The translations under genes were made by a program, and so were the position numbers. A stretch of 32,904 bases of DNA from Acholeplasma sp. (GTDB lineage Bacteria > Bacillota_I > Bacilli_A > Acholeplasmatales > Acholeplasmataceae): the NCBI GenBank assembly GCA_012838065.1, contig DUPY01000010.1, positions 1 to 32,904 of the forward strand, read 5' to 3'. The notes beneath the pieces are model-generated. The model ran no database searches. It worked only from the letters and a program-made list of their open reading frames with translations, and was not told the DNA's origin. Numbering within the stretch: the stretch's first letter is position 1; each line of letters starts with the position of its first letter. Below are positions 16,324 through 26,524 of the stretch, piece by piece.

Positions 16324-17439
16324 ATGAAAATATCAAAAACAAATGTCGTTTTAGCAGACCACGTTGTCTATACGGGTTTAGAAATTGAAAACGGAGTCAT
16401 TATGCACATCGGTGATGTGAAAGATGGACTTGATTTAAGTGACTATTATGTTGTTCCTGGATTTATCGATCAACATATTCATGGTAGTGATAATAGTGAT
16501 GCTATGGACGGTAGTCAAGAAGCTCTTGATCGTATGGCCAAATCTTTACTAAAAGAAGGTACAACAAGTTTTTTACCAACGACTATGACTGGTGCATTCG
16601 AACAAGTCGATCAAGCTTTGTCAGCAATAAAAAACTATAGACAGGGCGCTGGCGCGAACGTATTAGGTGCACACTTAGAAGGACCATTTATTAATAAAAC
16701 TCGTGTAGGTGCTCAACCAATTGAATTTGTTCAAGCGCCATCTGTAGAAGCATTTAAACGTTTTAAAGACCACGATGTTATTAAATTAATTACGCTTGCT
16801 CCTGAAGTTGATGGTGCAGATGATTTAATTCAATATTGCAAGCTTAACAATGTTGTTGTATCAATTGGACATACATCAGCAAAATTTAGTGAAGTGAAAC
16901 ATGCACTTGAAATTGGTGCAAATCAATTTACACATGCTTATAACGCGATGACACCGCTTCATCACCGTGATATCGGTGTTGTTGGCGCAATGTACTTACT
17001 TGACGGTTTGCGTGCTGAATTGATTTGTGACGGTATTCACTCAAGTAAAGAAGCAGTTGAACTTTTATATAAAAATAAAGGACGCGATGGCATTATATTA
17101 ATTACCGATAGCATGCGCGCAAAATACTTGAAAGACGGTCTATCAGAACTTGGAGGACAAGAAGTCTTTGTTAAAGAAGGTAAAGCGACATTAAAAGATG
17201 GTACAATTGCCGGAAGTATTTTACGTATGAACGTTGGTGTAAGAAACATGATGGATTATTGTAATATTCCAATTTATGATGCCGTTTATATGGCCTCAAG
17301 TATGCCAGCAATTAACTTAGGCATAAAAAATAAAGGGTTTATTAAAGAAGGCTTTGATGCGGATTTAGCAGTATTGGATAAAAATTTAGAAGTTGTCATG
17401 ACAATTGTTGGCGGCAAAATAAAGTATGAAAGGGAATAA
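16324..17439 (+). CDS. nagA: N-acetylglucosamine-6-phosphate deacetylase
   Basis: NagA removes acetate from GlcNAc-6-phosphate to give glucosamine-6-phosphate. The 371-residue amidohydrolase has VPGFIDQHIHG (His51, His53), the metal-binding Glu119 in HLEGPF, His183 in SIGHTSA, His204 in THAYNAM and the catalytic Asp262 in LITDSM. The substrate-loop element HHRDIGVVGA is also present. TGTTATAAT at 16278-16286 is an extended -10 and TAGGAG at 16308-16313 is the ribosome binding site. nagB starts two bases after the stop, so they form an operon for amino-sugar catabolism or recycling. In Bacillus this position between spoVG and prs is taken by glmU. Confidence 0.97.
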   Translation: MKISKTNVVLADHVVYTGLEIENGVIMHIGDVKDGLDLSDYYVVPGFIDQHIHGSDNSDAMDGSQEALDRMAKSLLKEGTTSFLPTTMTGAFEQVDQALSAIKNYRQGAGANVLGAHLEGPFINKTRVGAQPIEFVQAPSVEAFKRFKDHDVIKLITLAPEVDGADDLIQYCKLNNVVVSIGHTSAKFSEVKHALEIGANQFTHAYNAMTPLHHRDIGVVGAMYLLDGLRAELICDGIHSSKEAVELLYKNKGRDGIILITDSMRAKYLKDGLSELGGQEVFVKEGKATLKDGTIAGSILRMNVGVRNMMDYCNIPIYDAVYMASSMPAINLGIKNKGFIKEGFDADLAVLDKNLEVVMTIVGGKIKYERE

Positions 17440-17441
17440 CA

Positions 17442-18161
17442 ATGAAAATTAATATCTTTGATTCTAAGAAAGAGTTGTATGATGCGGTCGCACTTTACGT
17501 TATCGACAAAGTAAAAAGCAACCCAGAGATTCACTTAGGTCTAGCAACGGGTTCAACACCAGTACCCTTGTATGAACGACTAATTATAGATCATAAAGTG
17601 AATCATACAAGTTATAAAAAGGTGAAAAGTTTTAACCTAGACGAGTATATCGGATTACCAAGAACTCATGAACAAAGTTACTATACATTTATGAATAATA
17701 ATTTATTCAAACATATCGACATTACTGAAACATATATACCAAACGGTGAAGCAAGTGATATCTTAGCTGAAGCTAAGAGTTACAAGGAACTTTTGGAACG
17801 TGAAGGCGTTGATTTACAAATCTTAGGTATCGGTTCAAATGGTCACATTGGCTTTAATGAACCAAACACACCATTTGATTCACATGTTCATATTGTTGAT
17901 TTAGCGGAATCAACAATTAAAGATAATGCAAGATTTTTTGAGGGTAATTTAGATTTAGTACCTAAAAAAGCAATTACGATGGGTATTAAAGATATTATAG
18001 CAGCAAAAGAAATTGTTTTAATCGCAACTGGTAAAGCAAAGAGTAAAGCGATTAATGAAGTTGTTAATGGTAAAGTAGATACATTTGTACCAGCAACTAT
18101 TTTACAAAAACATCCAAACGTTCATCTATATTTAGATAAAGATGCTGCAAGCAAATTATAA
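17442..18161 (+). CDS. nagB: Glucosamine-6-phosphate deaminase
   Basis: NagB converts glucosamine-6-phosphate to fructose-6-phosphate and ammonia, completing entry into glycolysis. The 239-residue length matches the short Gram-positive type, which lacks the C-terminal allosteric extension of the E. coli enzyme. Motifs: GLATGSTPVPLYERL (phosphate loop), FNLDEYIGLP with catalytic Asp, SYYTFMNNNLF, GIGSNGHIGFNEP with catalytic His, and a PKKAITMGI segment. AAGGG near the nagA end serves as ribosome binding site. Regulation is probably by the shared nagA promoter, and there is a terminator after it. Confidence 0.97.
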   Translation: MKINIFDSKKELYDAVALYVIDKVKSNPEIHLGLATGSTPVPLYERLIIDHKVNHTSYKKVKSFNLDEYIGLPRTHEQSYYTFMNNNLFKHIDITETYIPNGEASDILAEAKSYKELLEREGVDLQILGIGSNGHIGFNEPNTPFDSHVHIVDLAESTIKDNARFFEGNLDLVPKKAITMGIKDIIAAKEIVLIATGKAKSKAINEVVNGKVDTFVPATILQKHPNVHLYLDKDAASKL

Positions 18162-18213
18162 AATTATATTTTGAAATATTGAAATATTTGTAAAATTTAA
18201 TATTTGAAAGTGT

Positions 18214-18250
18214 AAGCCACAGGCCTTTATAAAGGAACCGGGCTTTTTTA
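18214..18250 (+). terminator. Terminator after nagB
   Basis: AAGCC (18214-18218) pairs with GGCTT (18241-18245), with an inner palindrome CCTTTATAAAGG (18224-18235), and ends in TTTTTT. Upstream, GAAATATT is repeated twice near 18171-18188 with no clear role. Confidence 0.65.
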
Positions 18251-18363
18251 ATTTATAAACCTTTCGGATTATCTGTATTGATAACGCTTTACACGCTTTT
18301 TCTATTCAAAAAAGGTTGTATATATACTATAATAAAGATAATAGAGACAAAGGGGACTGGAAA

Positions 18364-19335
18364 ATGATCATAGAAGGAAGAAAAGTCAAATTATTTACCT
18401 TGAACGCCAACAAGCCTCTGGCAAAAATTATTAGTGAGGCAGCAGGCATTGAATTAAGTGTTGCTGAAGTAATTCGTTTTGCTGACGGTGAAATATCGAT
18501 TAACATCGAAGAAAGTGTTAGAGGACACGATATTTTTATTGTTCAACCAACAAGTACACCAGTAAATGAAAACTTAATGGAACTATTAATTATGATTGAT
18601 GCATTGAAACGTGCAAGTGCGAAACAAATTACGGCAATTCTGCCATACTATGGTTATTCACGACAAGACCGTAAATCGAAATCTCGCCAACCTATTACAG
18701 CAAAATTAGTTGCTGATTTATTACAAACTGCAGGTATAAACCGTATTATGTGTATCGATTTACATGCAGCGCAAATTCAAGGTTTCTTTGATGTACCTAT
18801 TGATAATTTTCCAGCAGCTTCTTTACTTGCTGAAACATTTATTGATAAAAAATTGAATGATGTCGTTGTTGTATCACCGGATCATGGTGGAGCGACGCGT
18901 GCACGTATTTTTGCAAGATATTTAAATGCGCCACTAGCAATTATTGATAAACGTAGACCGGAACCAAATAAAGCAGAAGTAATGAATATTATCGGGGATG
19001 TTAAAGGTAAAACAGCTATTATGTTAGATGATATCATCGATACTGCAGGCACTTTAATTGCTGGAGCAAATGCCTTAGTTCAAGCTGGTGCAAAAGAAGT
19101 TTACGCAGCTGCAACACACGCCATTTTTTCAAAAGATGCTGTAAAACGTATTAATGATTCTGTTATTACACGTGTCGTTGTAACGGACACTATTGAATTA
19201 AAACCTGAAAAGCAATCACCAAAAATTTTACAAATCTCGATTGGACCATTAATTGGAGAATCGATTAGACATATTATAAAGGACGAGCCAATTAGTCAAA
19301 TCTTTGATAGACTAAGCCATAAGCAGGAAGCATGA
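18364..19335 (+). CDS. prs: Ribose-phosphate pyrophosphokinase
   Basis: Prs makes PRPP from ribose-5-phosphate and ATP, feeding purine, pyrimidine, NAD and His/Trp synthesis. The 323-residue class I enzyme has [16 protein letters not shown], the flexible-loop [36 protein letters not shown] and the PRPP-binding loop [12 protein letters not shown] place the start at ATG 18364, where AAAGGGG precedes by nine bases; a longer open frame from 18316 would begin inside the promoter region (TATAAT at 18328-18333). Its stop overlaps the pth start by 4 bp (ATGA), giving prs-pth-mfd in the conserved Firmicutes order without the ctc/fin genes. Confidence 0.97.
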   Translation: MIIEGRKVKLFTLNANKPLAKIISEAAGIELSVAEVIRFADGEISINIEESVRGHDIFIVQPTSTPVNENLMELLIMIDALKRASAKQITAILPYYGYSRQDRKSKSRQPITAKLVADLLQTAGINRIMCIDLHAAQIQGFFDVPIDNFPAASLLAETFIDKKLNDVVVVSPDHGGATRARIFARYLNAPLAIIDKRRPEPNKAEVMNIIGDVKGKTAIMLDDIIDTAGTLIAGANALVQAGAKEVYAAATHAIFSKDAVKRINDSVITRVVVTDTIELKPEKQSPKILQISIGPLIGESIRHIIKDEPISQIFDRLSHKQEA

Positions 19336-19916
19336 AGTTAATTGTAGGTCTTGGAAATCCCGGAAGTAAATACGAGCAAACAAGACACAACGTTGGATTT
19401 TTAGTTTTAGATGAACTCGCTAAAAGATACAACGTTTCTTTTGCGTTAGATAATAACTTTAATGGTCTAATTGCAAACTCTAGAGTTGGTAAAGAAAAGG
19501 TGATTTTATTAAAACCGACAACGTTTATGAATTTAAGTGGCATTGCCGTATCTAAAGTCTTAAATTATTTTCAAGTGCCACTTGATGACTTGATTGTTAT
19601 TTCCGATGATATTGATTTATCGACAGGAAGACTACGTTTGCGTGAAGGTGGTGGCCATGGCGGGCATAACGGCTTACGAGACATTCATAAACACCTCGGT
19701 TCAGCGAAATACAAACGTATTAAAATTGGTATCGATCAAGACAGAACCGTGATGTTAGACCAATACGTATTAGGTAAATTTAGTAAAGAGGAACAAAAAC
19801 TTATCGATGAAGCAGTGAACCTTAGTGCGGATGCGTTAATGATGTTTATTGAAAATATCCCGTATTTGGACATTATGACCAAATATAATACGATAGGTAA
19901 AAACAATGCTAAGTAA
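19332..19916 (+). CDS. pth: Peptidyl-tRNA hydrolase
   Basis: Pth releases peptides from drop-off peptidyl-tRNA. The 194-residue protein has [18 protein letters not shown] with Asn9 and the catalytic His19, [12 protein letters not shown] with the substrate Asn, [24 protein letters not shown], and KYKRIKIGI. All catalytic residues are present. It overlaps prs by 4 bp and mfd by 11 bp, so translation of the three is probably coupled. This gene set links nucleotide supply, translation quality control and transcription-coupled repair, as in Bacillus. Confidence 0.97.
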   Translation: MKLIVGLGNPGSKYEQTRHNVGFLVLDELAKRYNVSFALDNNFNGLIANSRVGKEKVILLKPTTFMNLSGIAVSKVLNYFQVPLDDLIVISDDIDLSTGRLRLREGGGHGGHNGLRDIHKHLGSAKYKRIKIGIDQDRTVMLDQYVLGKFSKEEQKLIDEAVNLSADALMMFIENIPYLDIMTKYNTIGKNNAK

Positions 19917-22900
19917 TATTTTAAAAACTAAATCGAAAATAAATACTTACATAAAAAAACAACGAGACCCGTTGTTTTTTAAATCTAGTACGCTTGATTA
20001 TAATGCCGAAATGATTGCTTTAGACTTTGAAACCAACAACGAAACAATCTTTGTTGTGTTGCCAAGTCTTTTTGATGCACAAAAATATTATGATATTCTT
20101 CAGGCAAAACTTGGCGAAAAAGTTCTATTTTATCCAACCGATGAAATTTTAACATCGATGATGGCACTTGGTAGCCCAGAGTTCAAAAGCGAACGTTTGT
20201 ATACCATTAAATATTTATTGGATGGCCATAAAGGTATTGTTGTTATGACACAACTTGGGTTAACCTTAAAGCAGCTTAAACCAAGTGATTATTTAAATGG
20301 TGCACGCACAATAAAAGTGAATGAATCGTATAACATTGACGATATCGTAGGTTTCTTAGTCAACAGTGGTTATAAACGTTCATATATTGTTGAAATGCCT
20401 GGTGAGTTTAGTTTACGAGGCAACATCTTAGATATTTTTACATTAAACAATAAGCATCCATATCGTATCGATTTTTTCAGTGATGAAGTTGAAACAATTA
20501 AGCAGTTCGATGTTGTTACACAAAAATCATTTGTAAACTTAGAACTCGTTGAATTATCACCTATGCACGAACTTTTTTACACGAAAGACATGCAGACAAA
20601 AGCAATTGAAAAAATCGAAAGACATTTTAGTAAATTTGAGTTATCTTTAAAAGAACGAAAAAAGTTAGAAGAAGATATTGAAAACTTGCAAACACGTTCA
20701 CAACTTGAAACACTCAATTACTATATTTCATTTTTCAATGAAGAAGAATCAACAATTATTGATTTTGCTGAATCATATCGCTTATATGCTATAGATGCAC
20801 ATAAGATGTTAATCAACTTACAACAAATTGACAACGATTTAAAAACATATGAACAAGCGATGGATGGTAAAAGTTTCTTAAGTGTTCGTATGCATAAAGA
20901 ACTTAAACCACTTCTTAATAAAGCAACCATTACGATTGATAATCAAGGCTTTCATTCGAAAGAAGCTATCGATTTAAATGTTAAGGAAATACCAAGTTAT
21001 AAATCCAACTTAAAACTTTTTTATCATGACTATCAGTCTAAAAATAAAGAGACTGTGTATTATATTGCATTAGAGCAAACCAAGTACTATGAATTATTTG
21101 TTGAGTTTTTACATGAACATAGAATATTCTATGAAACGGATTTAAATGTTAAGAGCGACCTTTATGTTTTAAATCAAAAAGGTATTGGCTCATTTTTTGA
21201 CTACAACGCAAATAGTGTCTTTTTAAATGACGCTGCGCTATTTAATTTTAAAGGCTCAAAAGCAATTAAATACCGAAGTGTCTTAAATCAAACAACGAAG
21301 ATTCGTGATGCATCCGAGTTAACTGTCGGTGATTTTGTTGTCCATTATGATTATGGTATTGGTCGCTACATGGGACTTACAACAATGGACTTAAGTGGAC
21401 ACAAACGTGACTATTTATTACTGGTATACGCAAATGAAGAAAAGCTATATGTACCTGTTGATCAAATCGAGTGGGTTTTAAAATATAGTAGCCACGACGG
21501 TGCAACTCCTCAGTTATCTAAAATGGGTGGTAAGCAATGGCAAAAAGCAAAAACCCAAGCACGCATGCGAATCAAAGAATTATCCGATCAACTCATACGC
21601 TTATATGCAATGCGTCAAAATGCAAAAGGTTATCCATTTTCAAAAGATAATGAACTTCAAAAACAATTTGAGTTTGACTTCAATTATCAAACAACTAAAG
21701 ATCAAGAAAAAGCAATTATCGATGTGAAGTTTGATATGGAAAGCGATAAACCAATGGACCGATTAATTTGTGGTGATGTTGGTTTTGGTAAAACAGAGGT
21801 TGCACTAAGAGCGGCATTTAAGGCTGTATTAGACGCAAAACAGGTTTTGTATTTAGTACCAACAACAATACTGGCAAGACAACATTATTACACATTTAAA
21901 GAACGCTTTGAAAAATATGGTGCAAATGTGGCACTACTTAATCGATTTGTAAAACCTAAAAAACAAAAAGAGATTTTAGAAAAACTTGCTAAAGGATATA
22001 TCGATGTTGTAATAGGTACGCATCGATTACTATCAACCGATGTTAAATTTAAAGATTTAGGTTTAATGATTGTCGATGAAGAACAACGTTTTGGCGTTAT
22101 GGATAAAGAAAAAATTAAAGAACTTAAAGTTAATGTTGACGCACTTACTTTAAGTGCGACACCAATTCCAAGAACACTACAAATGTCCTTGATGGGTTTA
22201 AAAGACTTATCGATGATTGAAACACCACCGCTTAACCGCTATCCGGTTCAAACATATGTATTAGAACACGAGGATGCGTTGATCAAAGAAGCAATCATGC
22301 GGGAAATTTCACGTGGTGGACAGGTGTTTTATTTATACAATAAAGTGCAAGGCATTGAAGGTAAAGTTGAACGACTTAAAAAATTAGTGCCAGAAGCTAA
22401 AATTAATTTTGCTCATGGACAAATGAGTAGAGACGCACTTGAAAATGTTGTAAGTGATTTTATTGACCATGAGTTTGATATATTGGTAGCAACAACAATT
22501 ATAGAAACAGGCGTTGATATACCAAACACAAATACGCTTATTATAGAAGATGCTGATAAACTTGGATTATCTCAACTTTATCAAATACGTGGTCGTGTTG
22601 GACGAAGTGATCGTATCGCCTATGCGTATTTATTTTACGACAAACGCAAAAATTTAAACGATGAAGCTCAAAAACGTCTATCGGCAATTAAAGATTTCAC
22701 AGCACTTGGAAGTGGCTATAAAATTGCATTACGTGATTTAGCAATTCGTGGTGCTGGTGATATTTTAGGTCGTGAGCAATCTGGATTTATTGACGCTGTT
22801 GGTATTGAACTATACATGAAATTACTTGAAGAAGCTATGACAGGTGAAACTTTCGAACGTGATACAACCCAAGCGGACGACGTATATGCAGATCGACATA

Positions 22901-23325
22901 TTGACGAAAATTATATTGAAAGTGACGCTGTCCGCATTGAAGTTCACAAACGTATCAGTTCACTCAATAAGTTAAGCGATGTTGAGGACTTGAAGGATGA
23001 ACTTGTGGACCGATTCGGCAAACTCGATGTATCGCTTATTGTCTACATGTATGAAAAGTTATTTAAAAAACTTTCCCATAAATTAGGCACAAAAAAAGTT
23101 CTGAGAAATCAGCAAAAAGTAACACTTGTTTTAAAAGAGGAAGTTTCAAGCAATATAGACGGCCTTATGCTCTTCGAAAAATGTAGCAAATATAAATATC
23201 CGGTAAAATTAGGGTATTTAAAAGGCGAAATATCTATTGAAATTGATTTTAAACAAAGTGACGGACATTGGTTATACGACATGTCACAATTCATTGAATA
23301 TTTAATTTCCGAAAAAAATAATTGA
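19906..23325 (+). CDS. mfd: Transcription-repair coupling factor
   Basis: Mfd recognises RNA polymerase stalled at lesions, pushes it off and recruits UvrA. The 1139-residue protein is close to the usual size. Residues ~1-270 are the UvrB-like N-terminus (SLRGNILDIFTL). The RNA polymerase-binding CarD-like domain lies at ~470-540 (VGDFVVHYDYGIGRYMGL). The translocase has Walker A GDVGFGKTE at ~623-631, DEEQRFG at ~724, LSATPIPRTLQMS and motif VI QIRGRVGRSDR. The C-terminal TRCF domain spans ~980-1090. The start overlaps pth by 11 bp. There is no clear terminator after it before pflB. Confidence 0.97.
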   Translation: MLSNILKTKSKINTYIKKQRDPLFFKSSTLDYNAEMIALDFETNNETIFVVLPSLFDAQKYYDILQAKLGEKVLFYPTDEILTSMMALGSPEFKSERLYTIKYLLDGHKGIVVMTQLGLTLKQLKPSDYLNGARTIKVNESYNIDDIVGFLVNSGYKRSYIVEMPGEFSLRGNILDIFTLNNKHPYRIDFFSDEVETIKQFDVVTQKSFVNLELVELSPMHELFYTKDMQTKAIEKIERHFSKFELSLKERKKLEEDIENLQTRSQLETLNYYISFFNEEESTIIDFAESYRLYAIDAHKMLINLQQIDNDLKTYEQAMDGKSFLSVRMHKELKPLLNKATITIDNQGFHSKEAIDLNVKEIPSYKSNLKLFYHDYQSKNKETVYYIALEQTKYYELFVEFLHEHRIFYETDLNVKSDLYVLNQKGIGSFFDYNANSVFLNDAALFNFKGSKAIKYRSVLNQTTKIRDASELTVGDFVVHYDYGIGRYMGLTTMDLSGHKRDYLLLVYANEEKLYVPVDQIEWVLKYSSHDGATPQLSKMGGKQWQKAKTQARMRIKELSDQLIRLYAMRQNAKGYPFSKDNELQKQFEFDFNYQTTKDQEKAIIDVKFDMESDKPMDRLICGDVGFGKTEVALRAAFKAVLDAKQVLYLVPTTILARQHYYTFKERFEKYGANVALLNRFVKPKKQKEILEKLAKGYIDVVIGTHRLLSTDVKFKDLGLMIVDEEQRFGVMDKEKIKELKVNVDALTLSATPIPRTLQMSLMGLKDLSMIETPPLNRYPVQTYVLEHEDALIKEAIMREISRGGQVFYLYNKVQGIEGKVERLKKLVPEAKINFAHGQMSRDALENVVSDFIDHEFDILVATTIIETGVDIPNTNTLIIEDADKLGLSQLYQIRGRVGRSDRIAYAYLFYDKRKNLNDEAQKRLSAIKDFTALGSGYKIALRDLAIRGAGDILGREQSGFIDAVGIELYMKLLEEAMTGETFERDTTQADDVYADRHIDENYIESDAVRIEVHKRISSLNKLSDVEDLKDELVDRFGKLDVSLIVYMYEKLFKKLSHKLGTKKVLRNQQKVTLVLKEEVSSNIDGLMLFEKCSKYKYPVKLGYLKGEISIEIDFKQSDGHWLYDMSQFIEYLISEKNN

Positions 23326-23327
23326 TG

Positions 23328-23370
23328 TGAAACGTTTTCATAAGCAAATGGCTTGAAATGATAGTATAAT
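23328..23370 (+). promoter_or_regulatory. pflB promoter region with cre-like site
   Basis: TATAAT at 23365-23370 is a clear -10, without a good -35. TGAAACGTTTTCA (23328-23340) resembles a catabolite-response element but is one base short of a symmetric site. CcpA control is therefore only a suggestion. Confidence 0.4.
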
Positions 23371-23414
23371 GTAATTATAGAAACGAATGGAAATTATATA
23401 AAGGAGATTTGAAA

Positions 23415-25682
23415 ATGAAAGCTTGGGAAGGTTTTAAAAAAGGCGCATGGACAGAGTCCATTGACGTAAGAGACTTCATTTTGAACAACTATACAGAGTA
23501 CACTGGTGACTCATCATTTTTAGTTGGTCCGACTGAAGCATCTAAAAAATTAAATGAAATGTTTTTCAACTTCTTACAAGAAGAACGTGAAAAAGGTGGC
23601 GTTATTGAATTAGATACAGATGTTGTATCATCAATCGTGTCACATGGCCCTGGTTATATCGACAAAAGTTTAGAAAAAATTGTTGGTTTACAAACAGATA
23701 AACCATTTAAACGCGGATTTTTCCCATACGGTGGTATCAAAGTAGCTGTTAAAGCTGCAGAAGCTTATGGTTACCATGTAAGTGAAGAGAAAAAACATAT
23801 TTTTACTGAATATCGTAAAACACATAACCAAGGTGTATTTGATGCCTACACTGAACGTGTAAGAAGAGCAAGAAGCTCACATATTATTACGGGTTTACCT
23901 GATGGATACGGACGTGGACGTATTATCGGTGATTACAGAAGAGTACCACTTTATGGTATTGATCGCTTAATTGAAGAAAGAATAAACGATCGCAAGAATA
24001 TTCCTGTTGATAGCGAAGCAAACATCCGTTTACGTGAAGAAACAACAGATCAAATCAATTCATTAAAAGAACTTATCCAATTAGGCGATATGTATGGATT
24101 TGATTTAAGAAGACCAGCTGAAAACTCATTAGAAGCTATTCAATGGTTATACTTAGCATACTTAGCAGCTGTTAAAGAACAAAACGGTGCTGCAATGTCA
24201 CTTGGTAGAACATCAACATTCTTAGATGTTTATATTGAAAGAGACTTAAAAGCAGGATTATTCACAGAAGAAGATATTCAAGAATTTATCGATCATTTCG
24301 TTATGAAATTAAGAATGGTTCGTTTTGCAAGAACTCCGGAATACAATGCATTATTTACAGGAGACCCAACTTGGGTAACTGAAGTGCTTGGTGGTATGAC
24401 ATTAGATGGACGTTCATTAGTAACTAAGAACTCATTCAGATATTTACAAACGTTATATAATTTAGGTACATCAGCTGAACCAAACTTAACTGTTTTATGG
24501 TCAGACAGATTACCAGAAGGCTTCAAAAAATTCTGTGCAAAAGTTTCAATTGACACATCATCAATTCAATATGAAAACGATGAATTAATGCGTCCAAAAC
24601 ATGGTGATGACTATGGTATCGCATGTTGTGTTTCACCAATGGCTATTGGTAAAGAAATGCAATTCTTCGGTGCTAGAGCAAACCTTGCTAAAGCATTATT
24701 ATACGCAATGAATGGTGGTAGAGACGAAGTTTCTGGTGCACAAGTATTTACACCAAGTGAAATTATGCAACCAGGTAAAGATGGTTACTTATCATTTGAA
24801 GAAGTTTATGCTAAATTCGATTCAATGATGGATGAATTAGCTGAAGTTTACGTTGAAGCTTTAAACACAATTCATTACATGCATGATAAATATGCATATG
24901 AAAAAATAGAAATGGCATTACATGATGTGAACGTAACAAGATGGTTTGCAACAGGTGCTGCTGGTCTATCAGTAGTTGCTGACTCGTTATCAGCAATCAA
25001 ACATGCAAAAGTAAAACCTATCTATGACGAAAGAGGTTTAATTACAGACTTCGAAGTAGAAGGAGATTTCCCTAAATATGGCAACAACGAAGATGCAGTT
25101 GATAGTTTAGCTGTTAAAGTTGTTGAGGATTTCATGTCAAAAATTTCTAAACAATGGACATACCGTGATTCAATTGCAACAATGAGTATTTTAACAATTA
25201 CTTCAAACGTTGTTTATGGTAAAAACACAGGTAACACGCCAGATGGTAGACGTGCTGGTGAACCTTTCGCTCCAGGTGCTAACCCAATGCACGGACGCGA
25301 TGCATCAGGCGCATTAAAATCATTAGCTTCAGTAGCTAAAATTCCATATGAATCATGCCGTGACGGTATTTCAAATACATTTACTATGGTTCCACATTCA
25401 TTAGGCGTTGATGCAAATATCAAAGATGAAGATGGATTCATCGTTGAAAGTTCAATAGCTGTTGAAAACTTAGTTGGTATCTTAGATGGATACTTCAACC
25501 AAAAGGGTTACCACTTAAATGTTAACATCTTAAATCGTGAGCAATTAATTGACGCTTACAACAACCCATCTAAATATCCAAACTTAACAATCCGTGTTTC
25601 TGGATACGCAGTTAACTTCGCAAACTTAACTGACGAACAAAAACGCGAAGTTATCTCAAGAACTTTCCATGAAAGTAGATAA
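23415..25682 (+). CDS. pflB: Formate acetyltransferase (pyruvate formate-lyase)
   Basis: PflB splits pyruvate with CoA into acetyl-CoA and formate under anaerobic conditions using a glycyl radical. The 755-residue enzyme has the active-site pair Cys404-Cys405 (GIACCVSPM) and the glycyl-radical motif RVSGYAVNF with Gly730, 26 residues from the end as expected. [12 protein letters not shown] and the [10 protein letters not shown] segment are also typical. AAGGAG at 23401-23406 supports ATG 23415 over the in-frame TTG at 23409. Codon usage is biased toward a few preferred codons, hinting at high expression. Its last codons overlap pflA by 14 bp. It is oxygen-sensitive in all known cases, which points to fermentative metabolism. 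Confidence 0.98.
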   Translation: MKAWEGFKKGAWTESIDVRDFILNNYTEYTGDSSFLVGPTEASKKLNEMFFNFLQEEREKGGVIELDTDVVSSIVSHGPGYIDKSLEKIVGLQTDKPFKRGFFPYGGIKVAVKAAEAYGYHVSEEKKHIFTEYRKTHNQGVFDAYTERVRRARSSHIITGLPDGYGRGRIIGDYRRVPLYGIDRLIEERINDRKNIPVDSEANIRLREETTDQINSLKELIQLGDMYGFDLRRPAENSLEAIQWLYLAYLAAVKEQNGAAMSLGRTSTFLDVYIERDLKAGLFTEEDIQEFIDHFVMKLRMVRFARTPEYNALFTGDPTWVTEVLGGMTLDGRSLVTKNSFRYLQTLYNLGTSAEPNLTVLWSDRLPEGFKKFCAKVSIDTSSIQYENDELMRPKHGDDYGIACCVSPMAIGKEMQFFGARANLAKALLYAMNGGRDEVSGAQVFTPSEIMQPGKDGYLSFEEVYAKFDSMMDELAEVYVEALNTIHYMHDKYAYEKIEMALHDVNVTRWFATGAAGLSVVADSLSAIKHAKVKPIYDERGLITDFEVEGDFPKYGNNEDAVDSLAVKVVEDFMSKISKQWTYRDSIATMSILTITSNVVYGKNTGNTPDGRRAGEPFAPGANPMHGRDASGALKSLASVAKIPYESCRDGISNTFTMVPHSLGVDANIKDEDGFIVESSIAVENLVGILDGYFNQKGYHLNVNILNREQLIDAYNNPSKYPNLTIRVSGYAVNFANLTDEQKREVISRTFHESR

Positions 25683-26415
25683 CAAAGCTAACGTATATTT
25701 CATCGAAACTTTCGGGGCCTTTGATGGCCCCGGAATTCGTTATATCTTATTTTTACAAGGTTGTTTGATGAAATGTAAGTTTTGTCATAACCGCGATAGT
25801 TGGGATTTAAGTGTTAATAAAGAAATGACGGTAGAGGAAGTATTGAATGATTACCGTAAGTATAAGGGATTTTATAAAAATGGTGGTATTACCGTAAGCG
25901 GTGGTGAACCACTCATTCAAATTGATTTTTTAATTGATTTGTTTAAAGCATGTAAGCAAGAAGGTATTCACACATGTATTGATACATCTGCTGGTTGTTA
26001 CAACCATAAGATGGACGATAAAATCAAGACATTGATGGCATACACAGATCTTGTATTGCTTGATATCAAACATATTGATAATGAAAAACATAAAGACTTA
26101 ACGGGTATGCCAAACACACACATTTTAGAATTTGCAAAATTACTTAATGAGTTAAATGTAGCGGTTCGTACAAGACATGTTTTAATTCCAACAATAAATG
26201 ATGGAAAAGAAGACTTAACGAACTTACGTTTATTCCTAGATACATTAACAAATGTTGAAGGTATCGATATTTTACCATATCACACAAAAGGTAAAATGAA
26301 GTGGGAAAAAATGGGCTTAGTTTATCCACTAGATGGTATAAGAGAAGCTAATAGCGATGATGTTAAAAAAGCTGAACTTATTTTAAAAGCAGGCTATAAA
26401 TATAAAACAACTTAA
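25669..26415 (+). CDS. pflA: Pyruvate formate-lyase activating enzyme
   Basis: PflA is the radical SAM enzyme that installs the glycyl radical on PflB. The 248-residue protein carries the cluster motif C-x3-C-x2-C at Cys32, Cys36 and Cys39 ([11 protein letters not shown]), preceded by the family's [10 protein letters not shown]. The SAM-binding GGEP is in [26 protein letters not shown] at the end matches activases of PFL rather than other radical-enzyme activases. The start ATG 25669 lies inside the pflB 3' end with no strong ribosome binding site, so translation is probably coupled. A terminator begins in its stop codon. Confidence 0.97.
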   Translation: MKVDNKANVYFIETFGAFDGPGIRYILFLQGCLMKCKFCHNRDSWDLSVNKEMTVEEVLNDYRKYKGFYKNGGITVSGGEPLIQIDFLIDLFKACKQEGIHTCIDTSAGCYNHKMDDKIKTLMAYTDLVLLDIKHIDNEKHKDLTGMPNTHILEFAKLLNELNVAVRTRHVLIPTINDGKEDLTNLRLFLDTLTNVEGIDILPYHTKGKMKWEKMGLVYPLDGIREANSDDVKKAELILKAGYKYKTT

Positions 26416-26441
26416 AGTGCATACTATAAATGCACTTTTTT
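26414..26441 (+). terminator. Terminator after pflA
   Basis: AAAGTGCAT (26414-26422) pairs with ATGCACTTT (26430-26438), followed by T-rich DNA. The stem begins within the pflA stop codon. Confidence 0.85.
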
Positions 26442-26524
26442 ATTACCCGGATTTCAAAAAATGTGTGTTATACATGTTATAATTAAACTATACTTAACGT
26501 CGATAATAATTAATGGGGGAAACT

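Noticed and set aside
18316-18363. Longer N-terminus of Prs
   Set aside because: It overlaps the promoter, has no ribosome binding site and adds residues not found in the family.
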